Below are positions 42,872 to 54,142 of a stretch of 64,000 nucleotides of DNA, in pieces (within the stretch, counting starts at the first letter, position 1; each line of letters opens with the position of its first letter). The translations under genes and the position numbers were made by a program. Below the pieces are notes generated by a model. The model worked only from the letters and a program-made list of their open reading frames with translations. It ran no database searches and was not told the origin of the DNA. Source of the DNA: Sediminibacter sp. Hel_I_10 (GTDB taxonomy: Bacteria; Bacteroidota; Bacteroidia; Flavobacteriales; Flavobacteriaceae); the NCBI RefSeq assembly GCF_000688335.1, contig NZ_JHZX01000001.1, forward strand, positions 2,976,001 through 3,040,000, given 5' to 3'.

Positions 42872-43312
42872 ATGGCAAAAGAATTAGGTAAAGTAGTTAA
42901 GTTACAAGTTCGGGGAGGTGCTGCGAATCCGTCGCCACCGGTTGGACCCGCTTTAGGTGCTGCTGGAGTTAATATCATGGAGTTTTGTAAGCAATTTAAC
43001 GCAAGAACTCAGGACAAGGCCGGTAAGGTACTTCCTGTTGTTATTTCTGTTTACAAAGATAAATCCTTTGATTTCGTTATTAAAACACCTCCGGCTGCAG
43101 TACAATTATTAGAAGCGGCCAAAGTAAAAAAAGGATCTGGAGAACCGAACAGAAAGAAAATAGCAAAAGTAACTTGGGATCAAGTGAAAGCTATCGCAGA
43201 GGACAAAATGCAAGATTTAAATGCATTTAACATTAACGCAGCCATGAAAATGGTAGCGGGTACTGCAAGATCAATGGGAATAACAGTTAGAGGCGGAGAA
43301 GCTCCTAACTAA
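42872..43312 (+). CDS. rplK: 50S ribosomal protein uL11
   Basis: A 146-residue protein of the GTPase-associated centre: [20 protein letters not shown] in the N-terminal domain, and the C-terminal RNA-binding region ending [14 protein letters not shown]. First gene of rplKAJL. The leader has a stable hairpin. Confidence 0.98.
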   Translation: MAKELGKVVKLQVRGGAANPSPPVGPALGAAGVNIMEFCKQFNARTQDKAGKVLPVVISVYKDKSFDFVIKTPPAAVQLLEAAKVKKGSGEPNRKKIAKVTWDQVKAIAEDKMQDLNAFNINAAMKMVAGTARSMGITVRGGEAPN

Positions 43313-43324
43313 AAAATTTTTGAA

Positions 43325-44011
43325 ATGGCAATTACAAAAAAACAAAAAGAGGCAAGAGCCAAAGTAGAGAAGAATAAATTATATTCTCTTGAAGAGGCTT
43401 CAGCGTTATTAAAGGATATCACTTACACTAAGTTTGACGCTTCTGTTGATTTAGCAGTAAGATTAGGTGTAGATCCTCGTAAAGCAAATCAAATGGTAAG
43501 AGGTGTTGTATCTCTTCCACATGGTACAGGTAAAGACATGAAAGTGTTGGCTTTGGTGACTCCAGATAAAGAGGAGGAAGCTAAAGCAGCTGGTGCTGAT
43601 TACGTTGGACTAGACGAGTATCTTGATAAAATTAAAGGTGGTTGGACAGATGTTGACGTTATCGTTACCATGCCAGCTATTATGGGTAAATTGGGACCTT
43701 TGGGTAGAATTTTAGGCCCTAGAGGTTTAATGCCTAACCCAAAAACAGGTACTGTTACTATGGATGTGGCTAAAGCAGTTGCAGAAGTAAAAGCAGGTAA
43801 AATTGACTTTAAAGTGGATAAAACCGGTATTGTTCATGCTCCAATTGGTAAAGCATCTTTTAGTGCTGACAAGTTGCAGGAAAATGCGATGGAATTATTA
43901 ACCACCTTAAACAAATTGAAACCTACAGCGGCTAAGGGTGTTTATATGAAAAGTATCTTCATGTCTAGTACAATGAGCCCTAGTATCGCAGTAGACCCAA
44001 AATTTAGTTAA
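43325..44011 (+). CDS. rplA: 50S ribosomal protein uL1
   Basis: A 228-residue L1-stalk protein with conserved [20 protein letters not shown], then [20 protein letters not shown]. Besides its ribosomal role, uL1 represses rplKA translation in E. coli by binding the leader. It begins 12 bp after rplK, so the two are translationally linked. Confidence 0.98.
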   Translation: MAITKKQKEARAKVEKNKLYSLEEASALLKDITYTKFDASVDLAVRLGVDPRKANQMVRGVVSLPHGTGKDMKVLALVTPDKEEEAKAAGADYVGLDEYLDKIKGGWTDVDVIVTMPAIMGKLGPLGRILGPRGLMPNPKTGTVTMDVAKAVAEVKAGKIDFKVDKTGIVHAPIGKASFSADKLQENAMELLTTLNKLKPTAAKGVYMKSIFMSSTMSPSIAVDPKFS

Positions 44012-44031
44012 GTAGTTAAATCTTTATTATT

Positions 44032-44553
44032 ATGACAAGAGAAGAAAAATCACAAGTAATTGAAGAGTTGACTGCGCAATTAGCAGATAATCCAAACATA
44101 TATCTAGCGGATATTTCAGGATTAAATGCAGGAAACACTTCAGACCTACGTCGCGCATGCTACAAAGCAAATGTGCAATTAAGCGTAGTTAAAAATACAT
44201 TATTGTCTAAAGCTATGGAAGCTTCTGAAAAAGATTTCGGGAACTTACCATCAGTACTTAAGGGTAATACCTCAGTAATGTATTCTGAAACTGGAAATGC
44301 TCCAGCTAAAGTAATTAAAAACTTTCGTAAAAAATCTGATAAGCCTTTGCTTAAAGGAGCTTTTATTGAAGAGGCAATTTACATTGGTGATGAGCAATTA
44401 GATATGTTGGTTGATATCAAATCTAAAGAAGAAGTTATTGGAGATATCATCGGCTTATTACAATCACCAGCTAAAAATGTTATATCAGCACTTAAATCAA
44501 GTGGTGGGAAACTTGCTGGAATTATTAAAACCTTATCCGAGAAAGAAGGATAA
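44032..44553 (+). CDS. rplJ: 50S ribosomal protein uL10
   Basis: A 173-residue stalk base protein that anchors bL12 dimers: N-terminal TREEKSQVIEELTAQLADNP, the RNA-binding segment LRRACYKANVQLSVVKNTLL, and the helical C-terminal region. It begins 20 bp after rplA. Confidence 0.97.
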   Translation: MTREEKSQVIEELTAQLADNPNIYLADISGLNAGNTSDLRRACYKANVQLSVVKNTLLSKAMEASEKDFGNLPSVLKGNTSVMYSETGNAPAKVIKNFRKKSDKPLLKGAFIEEAIYIGDEQLDMLVDIKSKEEVIGDIIGLLQSPAKNVISALKSSGGKLAGIIKTLSEKEG

Positions 44554-44610
44554 GTCAATTAAGTACGCACTTAAAACAATTATATTTACAAATTATTAAA
44601 ACGGTAGAAA

Positions 44611-44985
44611 ATGGCAGATTTAAAAGACTTTGCAGAGCAATTAGTTAACTTAACAGTAAAAGAAGTAAACGAATTAGCTACAATTTTAAAAGACGAATAC
44701 GGAATTGAACCAGCAGCTGCAGCAGTAGCTATGGCGGGTCCAGCTCAAGGTGGTGGCGAAGCTGCTGAAGAGCAAACAGAATTTGACGTAATCCTTAAGG
44801 CAGCAGGTGGTTCTAAACTTGCAGTTGTGAAATTAGTTAAAGAATTAACTGGTTTAGGATTAAAAGAAGCAAAAGGTTTAGTTGACGACGCACCATCTCC
44901 AATCAAGGAAGGTATTGCTAAGGATGAAGCAGAAGCTCTTAAAGCTCAATTAGAAGAGGCTGGAGCAGAGGTTGAGCTTAAATAA
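44611..44985 (+). CDS. rplL: 50S ribosomal protein bL12
   Basis: A 124-residue stalk protein: N-terminal dimerisation domain, Ala/Gly-rich hinge ([20 protein letters not shown]) and the C-terminal factor-binding domain with [20 protein letters not shown] and [14 protein letters not shown]. The 57-bp gap after rplJ contains a small TTAAGT/ACTTAA hairpin. A strong hairpin follows before rpoB. Confidence 0.98.
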   Translation: MADLKDFAEQLVNLTVKEVNELATILKDEYGIEPAAAAVAMAGPAQGGGEAAEEQTEFDVILKAAGGSKLAVVKLVKELTGLGLKEAKGLVDDAPSPIKEGIAKDEAEALKAQLEEAGAEVELK

Positions 44986-45007
44986 GCTTAACTAACCTAC
45001 AAATTAT

Positions 45008-45050
45008 GGTTTAGGTCTTCCGAATTACTCGGAACGACCTAAACCCTTTT
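45008..45050 (+). terminator. Terminator/attenuator between rplL and rpoB
   Basis: GGTTTAGGTC (45008-45017) pairs with GACCTAAACC (45036-45045); inside, TTCCGA pairs with TCGGAA across a 5-nt loop with one bulged C, giving a 16-bp stem followed by CTTTT. It can reduce read-through from the ribosomal genes into rpoBC. Confidence 0.75.
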
Positions 45051-45109
45051 GTGTATATAAAAAGTACATAAATAAATTCATTATTTTTTAATCAAAATCT
45101 CGTTCATCG

Positions 45110-48100
45110 ATGTTAGCAAATACAGCTGAAAGATTAAATTTCTCTTCCATTATAAACAAAACGGATTATCCAGACTTCTTGGATATCCAAATAAAATCCT
45201 TTCAGGATTTTTTCCAGTTAGAGACAAAATCAGAAGAAAGAGGAAACGAAGGGCTCTACAATACCTTCATGGAAAACTTCCCAATTACAGATACGCGTAA
45301 TCAATTTGTATTGGAATTCTTGGATTATTTTATTGATCCTCCACGCTACTCTATAGAGGAGTGTATCGAAAGAGGTCTTACTTACAGCGTGCCTCTTAAG
45401 GCTAGATTAAAGTTGTATTGTACAGATCCTGAGCATGAGGATTTTGAAACTATCGTTCAAGATGTCTATTTAGGAACGATTCCTTACATGACACCAAGTG
45501 GTACTTTTTGTATCAATGGTGCAGAGCGTGTTGTGGTATCTCAGTTACACCGTTCGCCTGGTGTATTCTTTAGCCAATCATTTCATGCTAACGGTACTAA
45601 ATTATATTCTGCCAGAGTTATCCCGTTTAAAGGGTCTTGGATAGAATTCGCTACCGATATCAACCAAGTGATGTATGCTTACATTGATAGAAAGAAAAAA
45701 TTACCAGTTACTACATTGTTCAGAGCTATTGGTTTTGAACGTGATAAAGACATTCTAGAGATTTTTGACCTTGCAGAAGAAGTGAAGGTTTCAAAATCTG
45801 GATTGAAAAAAGTAATCGATCGTAAGCTTGCTGCACGTGTATTAAATACATGGCACGAGGATTTCGTAGATGAAGATACTGGAGAAGTGGTATCTATCGA
45901 GCGTAATGAAATTGTTTTAGATCGTGATACTGTTATCGACAAAGATAATATTGAAGAAATTCTTGAAGCTGGCGTAAAAACAATTCTGTTGCATAAGGAA
46001 ACTGCACAACAGGGTGATTATGCTATCATTCACAATACGTTACAAAAAGATCCAACAAACTCAGAAAAAGAGGCTGTTGAACATATTTACCGTCAATTAC
46101 GTAACGCTGAGCCGCCAGATGAGGAGACTGCACGTGGTATTATTGACAAATTATTCTTTTCAGACCAACGTTACTCTTTAGGTGAAGTAGGTCGTTATAG
46201 AATGAACAAGAAATTACAGTTGGATATCGGTATGGATAAGCAAGTGCTTACCAAAGAAGATATCATAACGATTATAAAATATTTAATTGAGTTGATTAAC
46301 TCTAAGGCAGAGATTGATGATATCGATCACTTGTCTAACCGTCGTGTTAGAACTGTTGGAGAACAATTATCATCTCAATTTGGTGTTGGTTTGGCACGTA
46401 TGGCCCGTACCATTCGTGAGCGTATGAACGTTCGTGATAACGAGGTCTTTACTCCAATCGATTTGATTAACGCGAAGACTTTGTCTTCAGTAATCAACTC
46501 ATTCTTTGGAACCAACCAATTATCTCAATTTATGGACCAAACCAATCCTTTGGCAGAGATCACGCACAAGCGTCGTCTTTCAGCTCTTGGACCAGGTGGT
46601 TTGTCAAGAGAAAGAGCAGGGTTTGAGGTACGTGACGTTCACTATACGCACTACGGAAGACTTTGCCCTATTGAAACTCCAGAGGGTCCAAACATTGGTT
46701 TAATTTCATCTTTATCTGTTTTTGCTAAGGTAAACCCAATGGGCTTCATTGAAACACCTTATAGAAAAGCAGAAAATGGTGTTGTTGATATCAAGAACGC
46801 GCCAGTTTATTTAAGTGCAGAGGAAGAGGAAGACATGTTGATTGCGCAAGCAAACATTAAGGTTGACGATGACGGTAAAATTCTTGAGGAAAAAATTATT
46901 GCACGTCAAGAAGGTGATTTCCCAGTTATTGATCCTGTTAATGTACATTATACAGATGTAGCGCCTAATCAAATTGCTTCAATCTCAGCATCCTTAATTC
47001 CATTCTTGGAACATGATGATGCCAACCGTGCTTTGATGGGCTCAAACATGATGCGTCAGGCCGTACCATTGTTACGTCCGCAAGCACCAATTGTAGGTAC
47101 AGGTTTAGAGCGTCAAGTTGCTTCAGACTCTAGAGTATTGATTAATGCAGAAGGTGATGGTGTTGTAGAATATGTTGATGCTAATGAAATCACTATAAAA
47201 TACGAGCGTTCTGAAGAGGCTGCTATGGTTAGCTTTGAAAGTGATACCAAAACATATCCTTTAGTTAAGTTTAGAAAGACCAACCAAGGGACGTCTATTA
47301 ACTTAAAGCCAATTGTTACAAGAGGCGACAAGGTTAGAAGAGGTCAAGTACTTTGTGAAGGTTATGCTACTGAAAAAGGAGAGCTAGCTTTAGGTCGTAA
47401 CATGAAAGTGGCCTTTATGCCATGGAAAGGTTACAACTTTGAGGATGCGATTGTAATTTCAGAAAAAGTAGTTCGTGATGATATTTTCACGTCCATTCAT
47501 ATTGATGAATATTCATTAGAAGTTAGAGATACCAAATTAGGTAACGAAGAATTGACTAATGATATTCCTAACGTTTCAGAAGAGGCTACTAAAGACTTAG
47601 ATGAAAACGGTATGATTCGTATTGGTGCAGAAATTAAGCCAGGCGATATTCTTATTGGTAAGATTACTCCAAAAGGAGAATCTGATCCAACTCCAGAAGA
47701 AAAATTATTACGTGCCATCTTTGGTGATAAAGCTGGTGATGTTAAGGATGCATCTTTAAAAGCATCTCCTTCATTACATGGTGTTGTTATTGAGAAGAAA
47801 TTATTCTCAAGAGCAATCAAAGACAAACGTAAGAGAGCTAAAGATAAAGAGGATATTGAAGCATTAGAGAATATCTATTACAAGAAGTTTGATGATTTAA
47901 AAGACGTCTTAGTCGATAAATTATTTGCACTTGTTAATGGTAAAACTGCTCAAGGTATCTATAATGATCTTAGCGAGGAAATCATTCCTAAAGGGAAGAA
48001 GTACACGCTTAAGATGTTAAATGCAGTTGATGATTATACGCATTTAACTTCTGGTACTTGGACTACAGATGATCACTTAAACTCTTTAGTTGCAGATTTA

Positions 48101-48922
48101 ATTCACAACTACAAGATCAAAGAAAATGATCTTCAAGGTTCTTTACGTCGTGAGAAGTTTACAATTTCTGTTGGTGATGAGTTACCAGCGGGAATCATCA
48201 AACTAGCTAAGGTTTATGTTGCTAAGAAACGTAAACTTAAAGTTGGTGATAAAATGGCGGGTCGTCACGGTAACAAAGGTATTGTTGCTCGTATTGTTCG
48301 TCAAGAGGACATGCCATTCTTAGAAGATGGAACTCCTGTTGATATTGTATTGAACCCTCTTGGTGTACCTTCTCGTATGAATATTGGTCAAATCTATGAA
48401 ACTGTTCTAGGTTGGGCTGGTCAAAAACTAGGTCGTACGTATGCAACACCAATTTTTGATGGTGCTACACTTGATCAAATCAACGAGTTTACTGATGAAG
48501 CTGGCGTGCCAAGATTTGGTCATACCTACCTTTATGATGGTGGAACTGGTGATCGTTTTGACCAACCGGCAACTGTTGGTGTCATTTACATGATCAAACT
48601 AGGTCACATGATTGATGATAAGATGCACGCGCGTTCTATCGGGCCATACTCATTGATTACGCAACAACCATTGGGTGGTAAAGCTCAGTTTGGTGGACAG
48701 CGTTTTGGTGAGATGGAGGTTTGGGCACTTGAGGCCTATGGCGCATCGAGTACTTTGCGTGAGATCTTAACCGTGAAATCTGATGACGTTATTGGTAGAG
48801 CCAAAACTTACGAAGCAATCGTAAAAGGTGAACCAATGCCAGAACCAGGACTACCTGAATCTTTCAACGTACTTATGCACGAATTGAAAGGATTAGGATT
48901 AGATATTAGATTAGAGGAATAA
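45110..48922 (+). CDS. rpoB: DNA-directed RNA polymerase beta subunit
   Basis: A 1270-residue beta subunit. Landmarks: the rifampicin/fork region [20 protein letters not shown], then [20 protein letters not shown] and [17 protein letters not shown]; the [16 protein letters not shown] block ([19 protein letters not shown]); and the C-terminal [20 protein letters not shown]. Rif-region residues look wild type. It starts 64 bp after the rplL-rpoB hairpin and is followed by rpoC after 71 bp. Confidence 0.99.
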   Translation: MLANTAERLNFSSIINKTDYPDFLDIQIKSFQDFFQLETKSEERGNEGLYNTFMENFPITDTRNQFVLEFLDYFIDPPRYSIEECIERGLTYSVPLKARLKLYCTDPEHEDFETIVQDVYLGTIPYMTPSGTFCINGAERVVVSQLHRSPGVFFSQSFHANGTKLYSARVIPFKGSWIEFATDINQVMYAYIDRKKKLPVTTLFRAIGFERDKDILEIFDLAEEVKVSKSGLKKVIDRKLAARVLNTWHEDFVDEDTGEVVSIERNEIVLDRDTVIDKDNIEEILEAGVKTILLHKETAQQGDYAIIHNTLQKDPTNSEKEAVEHIYRQLRNAEPPDEETARGIIDKLFFSDQRYSLGEVGRYRMNKKLQLDIGMDKQVLTKEDIITIIKYLIELINSKAEIDDIDHLSNRRVRTVGEQLSSQFGVGLARMARTIRERMNVRDNEVFTPIDLINAKTLSSVINSFFGTNQLSQFMDQTNPLAEITHKRRLSALGPGGLSRERAGFEVRDVHYTHYGRLCPIETPEGPNIGLISSLSVFAKVNPMGFIETPYRKAENGVVDIKNAPVYLSAEEEEDMLIAQANIKVDDDGKILEEKIIARQEGDFPVIDPVNVHYTDVAPNQIASISASLIPFLEHDDANRALMGSNMMRQAVPLLRPQAPIVGTGLERQVASDSRVLINAEGDGVVEYVDANEITIKYERSEEAAMVSFESDTKTYPLVKFRKTNQGTSINLKPIVTRGDKVRRGQVLCEGYATEKGELALGRNMKVAFMPWKGYNFEDAIVISEKVVRDDIFTSIHIDEYSLEVRDTKLGNEELTNDIPNVSEEATKDLDENGMIRIGAEIKPGDILIGKITPKGESDPTPEEKLLRAIFGDKAGDVKDASLKASPSLHGVVIEKKLFSRAIKDKRKRAKDKEDIEALENIYYKKFDDLKDVLVDKLFALVNGKTAQGIYNDLSEEIIPKGKKYTLKMLNAVDDYTHLTSGTWTTDDHLNSLVADLIHNYKIKENDLQGSLRREKFTISVGDELPAGIIKLAKVYVAKKRKLKVGDKMAGRHGNKGIVARIVRQEDMPFLEDGTPVDIVLNPLGVPSRMNIGQIYETVLGWAGQKLGRTYATPIFDGATLDQINEFTDEAGVPRFGHTYLYDGGTGDRFDQPATVGVIYMIKLGHMIDDKMHARSIGPYSLITQQPLGGKAQFGGQRFGEMEVWALEAYGASSTLREILTVKSDDVIGRAKTYEAIVKGEPMPEPGLPESFNVLMHELKGLGLDIRLEE

Positions 48923-48932
48923 AAATAGTAGG

Positions 48933-48984
48933 CAGTCTTCAGTAAGCAGCATGTATTGCTTACTGAAGATTGAAGACTGAAGAC
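48933..48984 (+). repeat. Palindrome with tandem heptamers in the rpoB-rpoC spacer
   Basis: CAGTCTTCAGTAAGCA (48933-48948) pairs with TGCTTACTGAAGATTG (48957-48972) over 16 bp with one G-U and an 8-nt loop. The right part continues as three tandem heptamers TGAAGAT, TGAAGAC, TGAAGAC (48964-48984), and the left arm is the complement of the same unit. It ends 9 bp before the rpoC ATG and has no T-run. Confidence 0.75.
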
Positions 48985-48993
48985 TATAGAAAA

Positions 48994-51900
48994 ATGGCAA
49001 GAAGACAAGATAAGAATACAGTACAGAAATTCAACAAGATTTCTATTGGTTTAGCATCTCCAGAATCTGTTTTGGCAGCATCTCGTGGTGAGGTTTTAAA
49101 ACCAGAAACTATTAATTATCGAACACACAAACCAGAACGTGACGGTTTGTTCTGTGAGCGTATTTTTGGTCCTGTTAAGGATTTTGAATGTGCTTGTGGT
49201 AAATATAAAAGAATTCGCTACAAAGGTATTGTTTGTGACCGTTGTGGTGTAGAGGTAACAGAGAAGAAAGTACGTCGTGATCGTGTTGGCCACATCAATT
49301 TGGTGGTGCCAGTGGCGCACATTTGGTATTTCCGTTCTTTACCAAATAAAATAGGATATTTATTAGGGTTACCATCTAAGCGTTTAGATATGATTATATA
49401 TTACGAACGTTATGTGGTCATTCAACCTGGTGATGCTAAAAACATTGAAGGAGAGCCATTACAAAAAATGGACTTCTTAACAGAAGAGGAGTATCTAAAT
49501 ATCATGGAGACCCTTCCGCAAGAAAACAGACATTTGGATGATAGTGATCCAAACAAGTTTATTGCAAAAATGGGTGCAGAGTGTTTAATTGATTTGTTAG
49601 CGCGAATTGATTTGAACGAATTATCGTTTGAATTACGTCACAAAGCAAACACAGAAACCTCTAAACAACGTAAAACGGAAGCTTTAAAACGTCTACAGGT
49701 TGTTGAAGCCTTTAGAGATTCTAACGCTAATCGTGAGAATAAGCCAGAATGGATGATCATGAAGGCTATTCCAATCATTCCGCCAGAATTAAGACCTTTA
49801 GTGCCTTTAGATGGTGGTCGTTTTGCAACTTCAGATTTAAATGATCTTTATCGTCGTGTGATTATTCGTAATAATCGTTTAAAGCGATTGGTTGAGATTA
49901 AAGCACCTGAGGTGATTTTGCGTAATGAGAAACGTATGTTACAAGAATCTGTAGATTCATTGTTTGATAATACACGTAAATCTTCCGCAGTAAAAACAGA
50001 TTCTAACAGACCATTAAAATCATTATCAGATTCACTTAAAGGTAAGCAAGGACGTTTCCGTCAAAACTTACTTGGTAAGCGTGTTGATTATTCTGCACGT
50101 TCTGTAATTGTTGTTGGACCAGAATTAAAATTATTTGAATGTGGATTGCCTAAAAACATGGCTGCCGAACTTTACAAACCTTTCATCATTAGAAAACTGA
50201 TAGAGAGAGGAATTGTAAAAACGGTAAAATCTGCTAAGAAAATTATAGATCGTAAAGAGCCTGTGGTTTGGGATATCTTGGAGAACGTTCTTAAAGGACA
50301 TCCAGTATTGCTAAACCGTGCGCCTACTTTGCACAGATTGGGTATTCAAGCTTTTCAACCTAAATTAATTGAAGGTAAAGCGATCCAATTACACCCATTA
50401 GTATGTACAGCCTTTAATGCCGATTTTGATGGTGATCAAATGGCGGTGCACTTACCACTTGGACCAGAAGCAATTTTAGAAGCGCAATTATTGATGTTGG
50501 CTTCTCATAATATATTGAATCCTGCAAATGGATCTCCAGTAACTGTACCTTCTCAGGATATGGTTCTTGGATTATATTATATGACCAAATTGCGTAAAAC
50601 AGATGAAAATTACACCGTTAAAGGTGAAAATTTAACTTTTTATTCTCCAGAAGAAGTAACAATTGCTTACAACGAGAAGAAAGTAGATTTGAACGCTGGT
50701 ATCAAGGTAAGAACTCAAGATTTTAATGAAGAAGGCGTATTAACTACTCAAATTATAGAAACCACTGTAGGACGTGTATTGTTTAACGAAACCGTTCCTG
50801 CTGCTGCTGGTTATATTAATGACGTATTGACCAAAAAATCTTTGAGAGAAATTATTCACGGTATCTTGAAAGCGACAAGCGTTCCTGAAACTGCAGAATT
50901 CTTAGATGAGATTAAAACATTAGGATATAAGTTTGCCTTCCAAGGTGGTTTGTCTTTTAGTTTAGGTGATATTATTATCCCTGCTGAAAAACAAAGCATG
51001 ATCGATAAAGCCAATACATTGGTAGAAGGGATCATGGGCAACTATAACATGGGATTAATTACCAATAACGAACGTTATAACCAAGTTATTGATATCTGGA
51101 CGTCTACAAATGCTGAATTAACTGAGCTTTCCATGAAACGTATCCGTGAGGATCAACAAGGGTTTAACTCAGTGTTTATGATGCTTGACTCTGGAGCTCG
51201 TGGATCTAAAGAACAGATTCGTCAGTTAACAGGTATGCGTGGTTTGATGGCCAAGCCTAAGAAATCTAATGCAGGTGGAGGTGAGATTATTGAAAACCCG
51301 ATTCTATCTAACTTTAAGGAAGGTCTTTCAATTTTAGAATACTTTATCTCTACTCACGGTGCTCGTAAAGGTCTTGCCGATACCGCCCTTAAAACAGCCG
51401 ATGCTGGTTACTTAACCCGTCGTTTGGTAGATGTATCTCAAGATGTTATTGTATACAGTGAAGATTGTGGTACATTAAGAGGTATTGAGGTAAATCCTTT
51501 GAAGAAAAACGAAGAGATTATCGAAACCTTAGAAGCAAGAATTGTTGGTCGTACGTCACTTAATGATGTTTATGATCCAATTACCGAAGAACTATTGGTA
51601 GAAGCTGGTGGTCACATTTATGATCCTATTGCGAAACGTATCGGTCAATCTGCATTAGATTCCATCGAAGTGCGTTCTCCATTAACTTGTGAAGCTAAAA
51701 AAGGAATTTGTTCTAAATGTTACGGTCGTAATTTAGCGACAGGTAAAATGGTACAACGTGGTGAAGCCGTTGGTGTTGTGGCAGCACAATCTATTGGTGA
51801 GCCAGGAACCCAGTTAACCTTGCGTACTTTCCACGTGGGTGGTATTGCCGGTAACATTTCCGAAGAAAATAAATTAACCGTTAAGTTTGACGGGGTTGCA

Positions 51901-53295
51901 GAAATCGAAGATTTAAAAACCGTTAAAACTAAAGATAATGAAGGTAAGGATGTTGACGTGGTCATCTCTAGAACTTCAGAATTGAAATTGGTAGATGCTA
52001 AAACAGGCATTACCTTAAGTACAAACAACATTCCTTACGGATCATTCATCTACGTTGAACCAGGTGATAAAGTGAAGAAAGGTCAAGTGATTTGTGCTTG
52101 GGATCCATATAACGGTGTGATTATTTCAGAATTTGCCGGTAAGGTGAAGTATGAAAATATTGATCAAGGGGTTACGTATCAAGTGGAAATTGATGAACAA
52201 ACAGGTTTCCAAGAGAAAGTAATTTCTGAATCTAGAAACAAGAAACTCATCCCAACACTTCATATTGAAGATGCTAAAGGTGAAACCATACGTTCTTACA
52301 ACCTACCAGTTGGAGCTCACTTGATGATTGATGATGGTGAGAAAATTAAAGTCGGTAAGATTTTAGTTAAGATACCTCGTAAGTCTGCCAAAGCAGGTGA
52401 TATTACAGGGGGTCTTCCACGTGTAACGGAGTTGTTCGAGGCGCGTAATCCATCTAATCCAGCTGTAGTTAGTGAAATTGATGGTGTGGTATCCTTCGGA
52501 AAAATCAAGAGAGGTAACCGTGAGATCATTATTGAATCTAAACTTGGTGAAGTCAAGAAATATTTGGTAAAATTGTCTAATCAAATCTTAGTACAAGAGA
52601 ATGATTACGTTAAAGCAGGTATGCCATTATCTGATGGTTCTATCACACCAAATGACATCTTGAACATTAAAGGCCCTGCTGCTGTACAACAGTACTTGGT
52701 TAATGAAGTTCAAGAAGTCTACCGATTACAAGGGGTAAAGATTAATGATAAGCACTTTGAGGTTGTTGTAAGACAAATGATGCGTAAAGTTAGAATCATT
52801 GATTCTGGTGATACCATTTTCTTAGAAGATCAATTAGCACACAAAGCAGACTTTATTGAAGAAAATGATAAGATTTTCGGAATGAAGGTTGTTGAAGATG
52901 CTGGTGACTCTACAACTTTAAAACCTGGACAGATTTTGAGCTCAAGAGAATTGAGAGATGAAAACTCTGTATTGAGAAGAGAAGACAAAGCATTGGTGAC
53001 TGCTAGAGATGCACAACCTGCTACAGCAACTCCTATCTTACAAGGAATTACTAGAGCGTCCTTACAGACCAAATCATTTATATCTGCGGCTTCTTTCCAA
53101 GAAACCACTAAAGTATTGAATGAGGCAGCTGTAAATGCAAAAGTAGATGATCTTGAAGGCTTGAAAGAGAATGTTATTGTTGGTCATAGAATTCCAGCAG
53201 GAACCGGTGTTAGAAAATTTGATAACATCATTGTAGGTTCTAAGGAGGAATTCAATGAGATGATGAAAGCTAAAGAAGAGATGAACTTTAACTAA
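48994..53295 (+). CDS. rpoC: DNA-directed RNA polymerase beta' subunit
   Basis: A 1433-residue beta' subunit from the ATG at 48994; an upstream in-frame ATG (48970) is rejected because it lies in the palindromic spacer and the family starts with MARRQDK. Key parts: zinc-binding [20 protein letters not shown], the active-site loop [12 protein letters not shown] (three Asp bind Mg2+), [20 protein letters not shown] of the bridge helix region, second zinc site with [16 protein letters not shown], and the trigger-loop region [20 protein letters not shown]. An intrinsic terminator ends the operon. Confidence 0.99.
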   Translation: MARRQDKNTVQKFNKISIGLASPESVLAASRGEVLKPETINYRTHKPERDGLFCERIFGPVKDFECACGKYKRIRYKGIVCDRCGVEVTEKKVRRDRVGHINLVVPVAHIWYFRSLPNKIGYLLGLPSKRLDMIIYYERYVVIQPGDAKNIEGEPLQKMDFLTEEEYLNIMETLPQENRHLDDSDPNKFIAKMGAECLIDLLARIDLNELSFELRHKANTETSKQRKTEALKRLQVVEAFRDSNANRENKPEWMIMKAIPIIPPELRPLVPLDGGRFATSDLNDLYRRVIIRNNRLKRLVEIKAPEVILRNEKRMLQESVDSLFDNTRKSSAVKTDSNRPLKSLSDSLKGKQGRFRQNLLGKRVDYSARSVIVVGPELKLFECGLPKNMAAELYKPFIIRKLIERGIVKTVKSAKKIIDRKEPVVWDILENVLKGHPVLLNRAPTLHRLGIQAFQPKLIEGKAIQLHPLVCTAFNADFDGDQMAVHLPLGPEAILEAQLLMLASHNILNPANGSPVTVPSQDMVLGLYYMTKLRKTDENYTVKGENLTFYSPEEVTIAYNEKKVDLNAGIKVRTQDFNEEGVLTTQIIETTVGRVLFNETVPAAAGYINDVLTKKSLREIIHGILKATSVPETAEFLDEIKTLGYKFAFQGGLSFSLGDIIIPAEKQSMIDKANTLVEGIMGNYNMGLITNNERYNQVIDIWTSTNAELTELSMKRIREDQQGFNSVFMMLDSGARGSKEQIRQLTGMRGLMAKPKKSNAGGGEIIENPILSNFKEGLSILEYFISTHGARKGLADTALKTADAGYLTRRLVDVSQDVIVYSEDCGTLRGIEVNPLKKNEEIIETLEARIVGRTSLNDVYDPITEELLVEAGGHIYDPIAKRIGQSALDSIEVRSPLTCEAKKGICSKCYGRNLATGKMVQRGEAVGVVAAQSIGEPGTQLTLRTFHVGGIAGNISEENKLTVKFDGVAEIEDLKTVKTKDNEGKDVDVVISRTSELKLVDAKTGITLSTNNIPYGSFIYVEPGDKVKKGQVICAWDPYNGVIISEFAGKVKYENIDQGVTYQVEIDEQTGFQEKVISESRNKKLIPTLHIEDAKGETIRSYNLPVGAHLMIDDGEKIKVGKILVKIPRKSAKAGDITGGLPRVTELFEARNPSNPAVVSEIDGVVSFGKIKRGNREIIIESKLGEVKKYLVKLSNQILVQENDYVKAGMPLSDGSITPNDILNIKGPAAVQQYLVNEVQEVYRLQGVKINDKHFEVVVRQMMRKVRIIDSGDTIFLEDQLAHKADFIEENDKIFGMKVVEDAGDSTTLKPGQILSSRELRDENSVLRREDKALVTARDAQPATATPILQGITRASLQTKSFISAASFQETTKVLNEAAVNAKVDDLEGLKENVIVGHRIPAGTGVRKFDNIIVGSKEEFNEMMKAKEEMNFN

Positions 53296-53385
53296 ATGAG
53301 ACTTGGGTTTTAAAAGCCAAAGGCCTAATGAAGACCTAAAGTCAAATTTAATTTAAGATGAGTTTAAACTTCTTTTAAATAATAG

Positions 53386-53415
53386 AAAAGTCCTACTTTT
53401 ACAGTAGGACTTTTT
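53386..53415 (+). terminator. Intrinsic terminator of the rpoBC operon
   Basis: AAAAGTCCTAC (53386-53396) / GTAGGACTTTT (53404-53414), 11-bp perfect stem, 7-nt loop and T-run, 90 bp after the rpoC stop. Confidence 0.9.
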
Positions 53416-53492
53416 ATTTAAAAATTATATTAATTGGATTTTCGTTACTAATTGTCGGTAGACAGGTCTTCGGAAACTAAAACAAATGAAAC

Positions 53493-53807
53493 ATGGCAGA
53501 AGAGAAAAAACCTAATAAAAAGGGAATAAACATAGAGCTAGATGAAAAGATAGCAGAAGGCACTTATTCTAACTTAGCAATCATTAACCACTCAGTTTCT
53601 GAGTTTGTTGTTGACTTTGTAAGTATCATGCCCGGTACACCAAAAAGTAAGGTTAAGTCTAGAATTATATTGACACCACAACATGCGAAGCGATTATTAA
53701 AAGCTTTAGGAGACAATGTCAATCGATTTGAAAAGGCTCATGGTGAAATTAAAGATTACGAACAGCCGCCAATCCCACTCAATTTCGGACCAACAGGACA
53801 GGCGTAA
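53493..53807 (+). CDS. DUF3467 family protein
   Basis: A 104-residue soluble protein of family DUF3467: ELDEKIAEGTYSNLAIINHS, then EFVVDFVSIMPGTPKSKVKS, RIILTPQHAKRLLKAL and DNVNRFEKAHG. The family is widespread in bacteria and some archaea; its function is unknown. It follows the rpoC terminator by 78 bp. The last 15 codons (EQPPIPLNFGPTGQA) are repeated with different codons 56 bp past its stop. Confidence 0.9.
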   Translation: MAEEKKPNKKGINIELDEKIAEGTYSNLAIINHSVSEFVVDFVSIMPGTPKSKVKSRIILTPQHAKRLLKALGDNVNRFEKAHGEIKDYEQPPIPLNFGPTGQA

Positions 53808-53862
53808 TCGATAAGAACCATAAAATTACAATGCTTAGATTGGCTGTTCGAATTGTTTTAGT

Positions 53863-53911
53863 CGAACAGCCACCGATTCCGTTAAATTTCGGGCCAACAG
53901 GACAGGCGTAA
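53863..53911 (+). pseudogene. Orphan 3' tail of a DUF3467 allele
   Basis: Aligns without gaps with 53759-53807. In frame it encodes exactly the same 15 residues EQPPIPLNFGPTGQA plus stop, using different codons at six of them (CCG/CCA, CCA/CCG, ATC/ATT, CCA/CCG, CTC/TTA, GGA/GGG): seven substitutions, all synonymous. No start or upstream domain is present. An intrinsic terminator begins 6 bp after its stop. Confidence 0.92.
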
Positions 53912-53917
53912 TATATT

Positions 53918-53949
53918 AAAGCTCTCGAAATTATCGAGGGCTTTTTTTT
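53918..53949 (+). terminator. Intrinsic terminator after the DUF3467 orphan tail
   Basis: AAAGCTCTCGA (53918-53928) / TCGAGGGCTTT (53934-53944), 11 paired positions with one G-U, 5-nt loop and a T-run of eight. The only terminator visible after DUF3467. The rest of the gap up to 54142 holds a TACCTTTG box (54080-54087), a possible -7 element of the helicase gene. Confidence 0.88.
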
Positions 53950-54142
53950 AGTGCGAAGAACGCTAGAGGTTTATGCTTATTCGAGCTATGGTTTTTAAAT
54001 TTTCAACGATCAATTTGGCCTTGATTTTAAGTTTATTCCACAAAGTCAGGGATTTAAAGGCTATCGAAGAAATTAGCCGTACCTTTGCACGAACTTAAAA
54101 GAAGTGACCTAATAACTAGTGTTTGCTTCCTAAACACAATAT

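Noticed and set aside
48970-48993. Earlier ATG for rpoC
   Set aside because: Those eight codons come from the palindromic heptamer spacer; the beta' family starts at MARRQDK.
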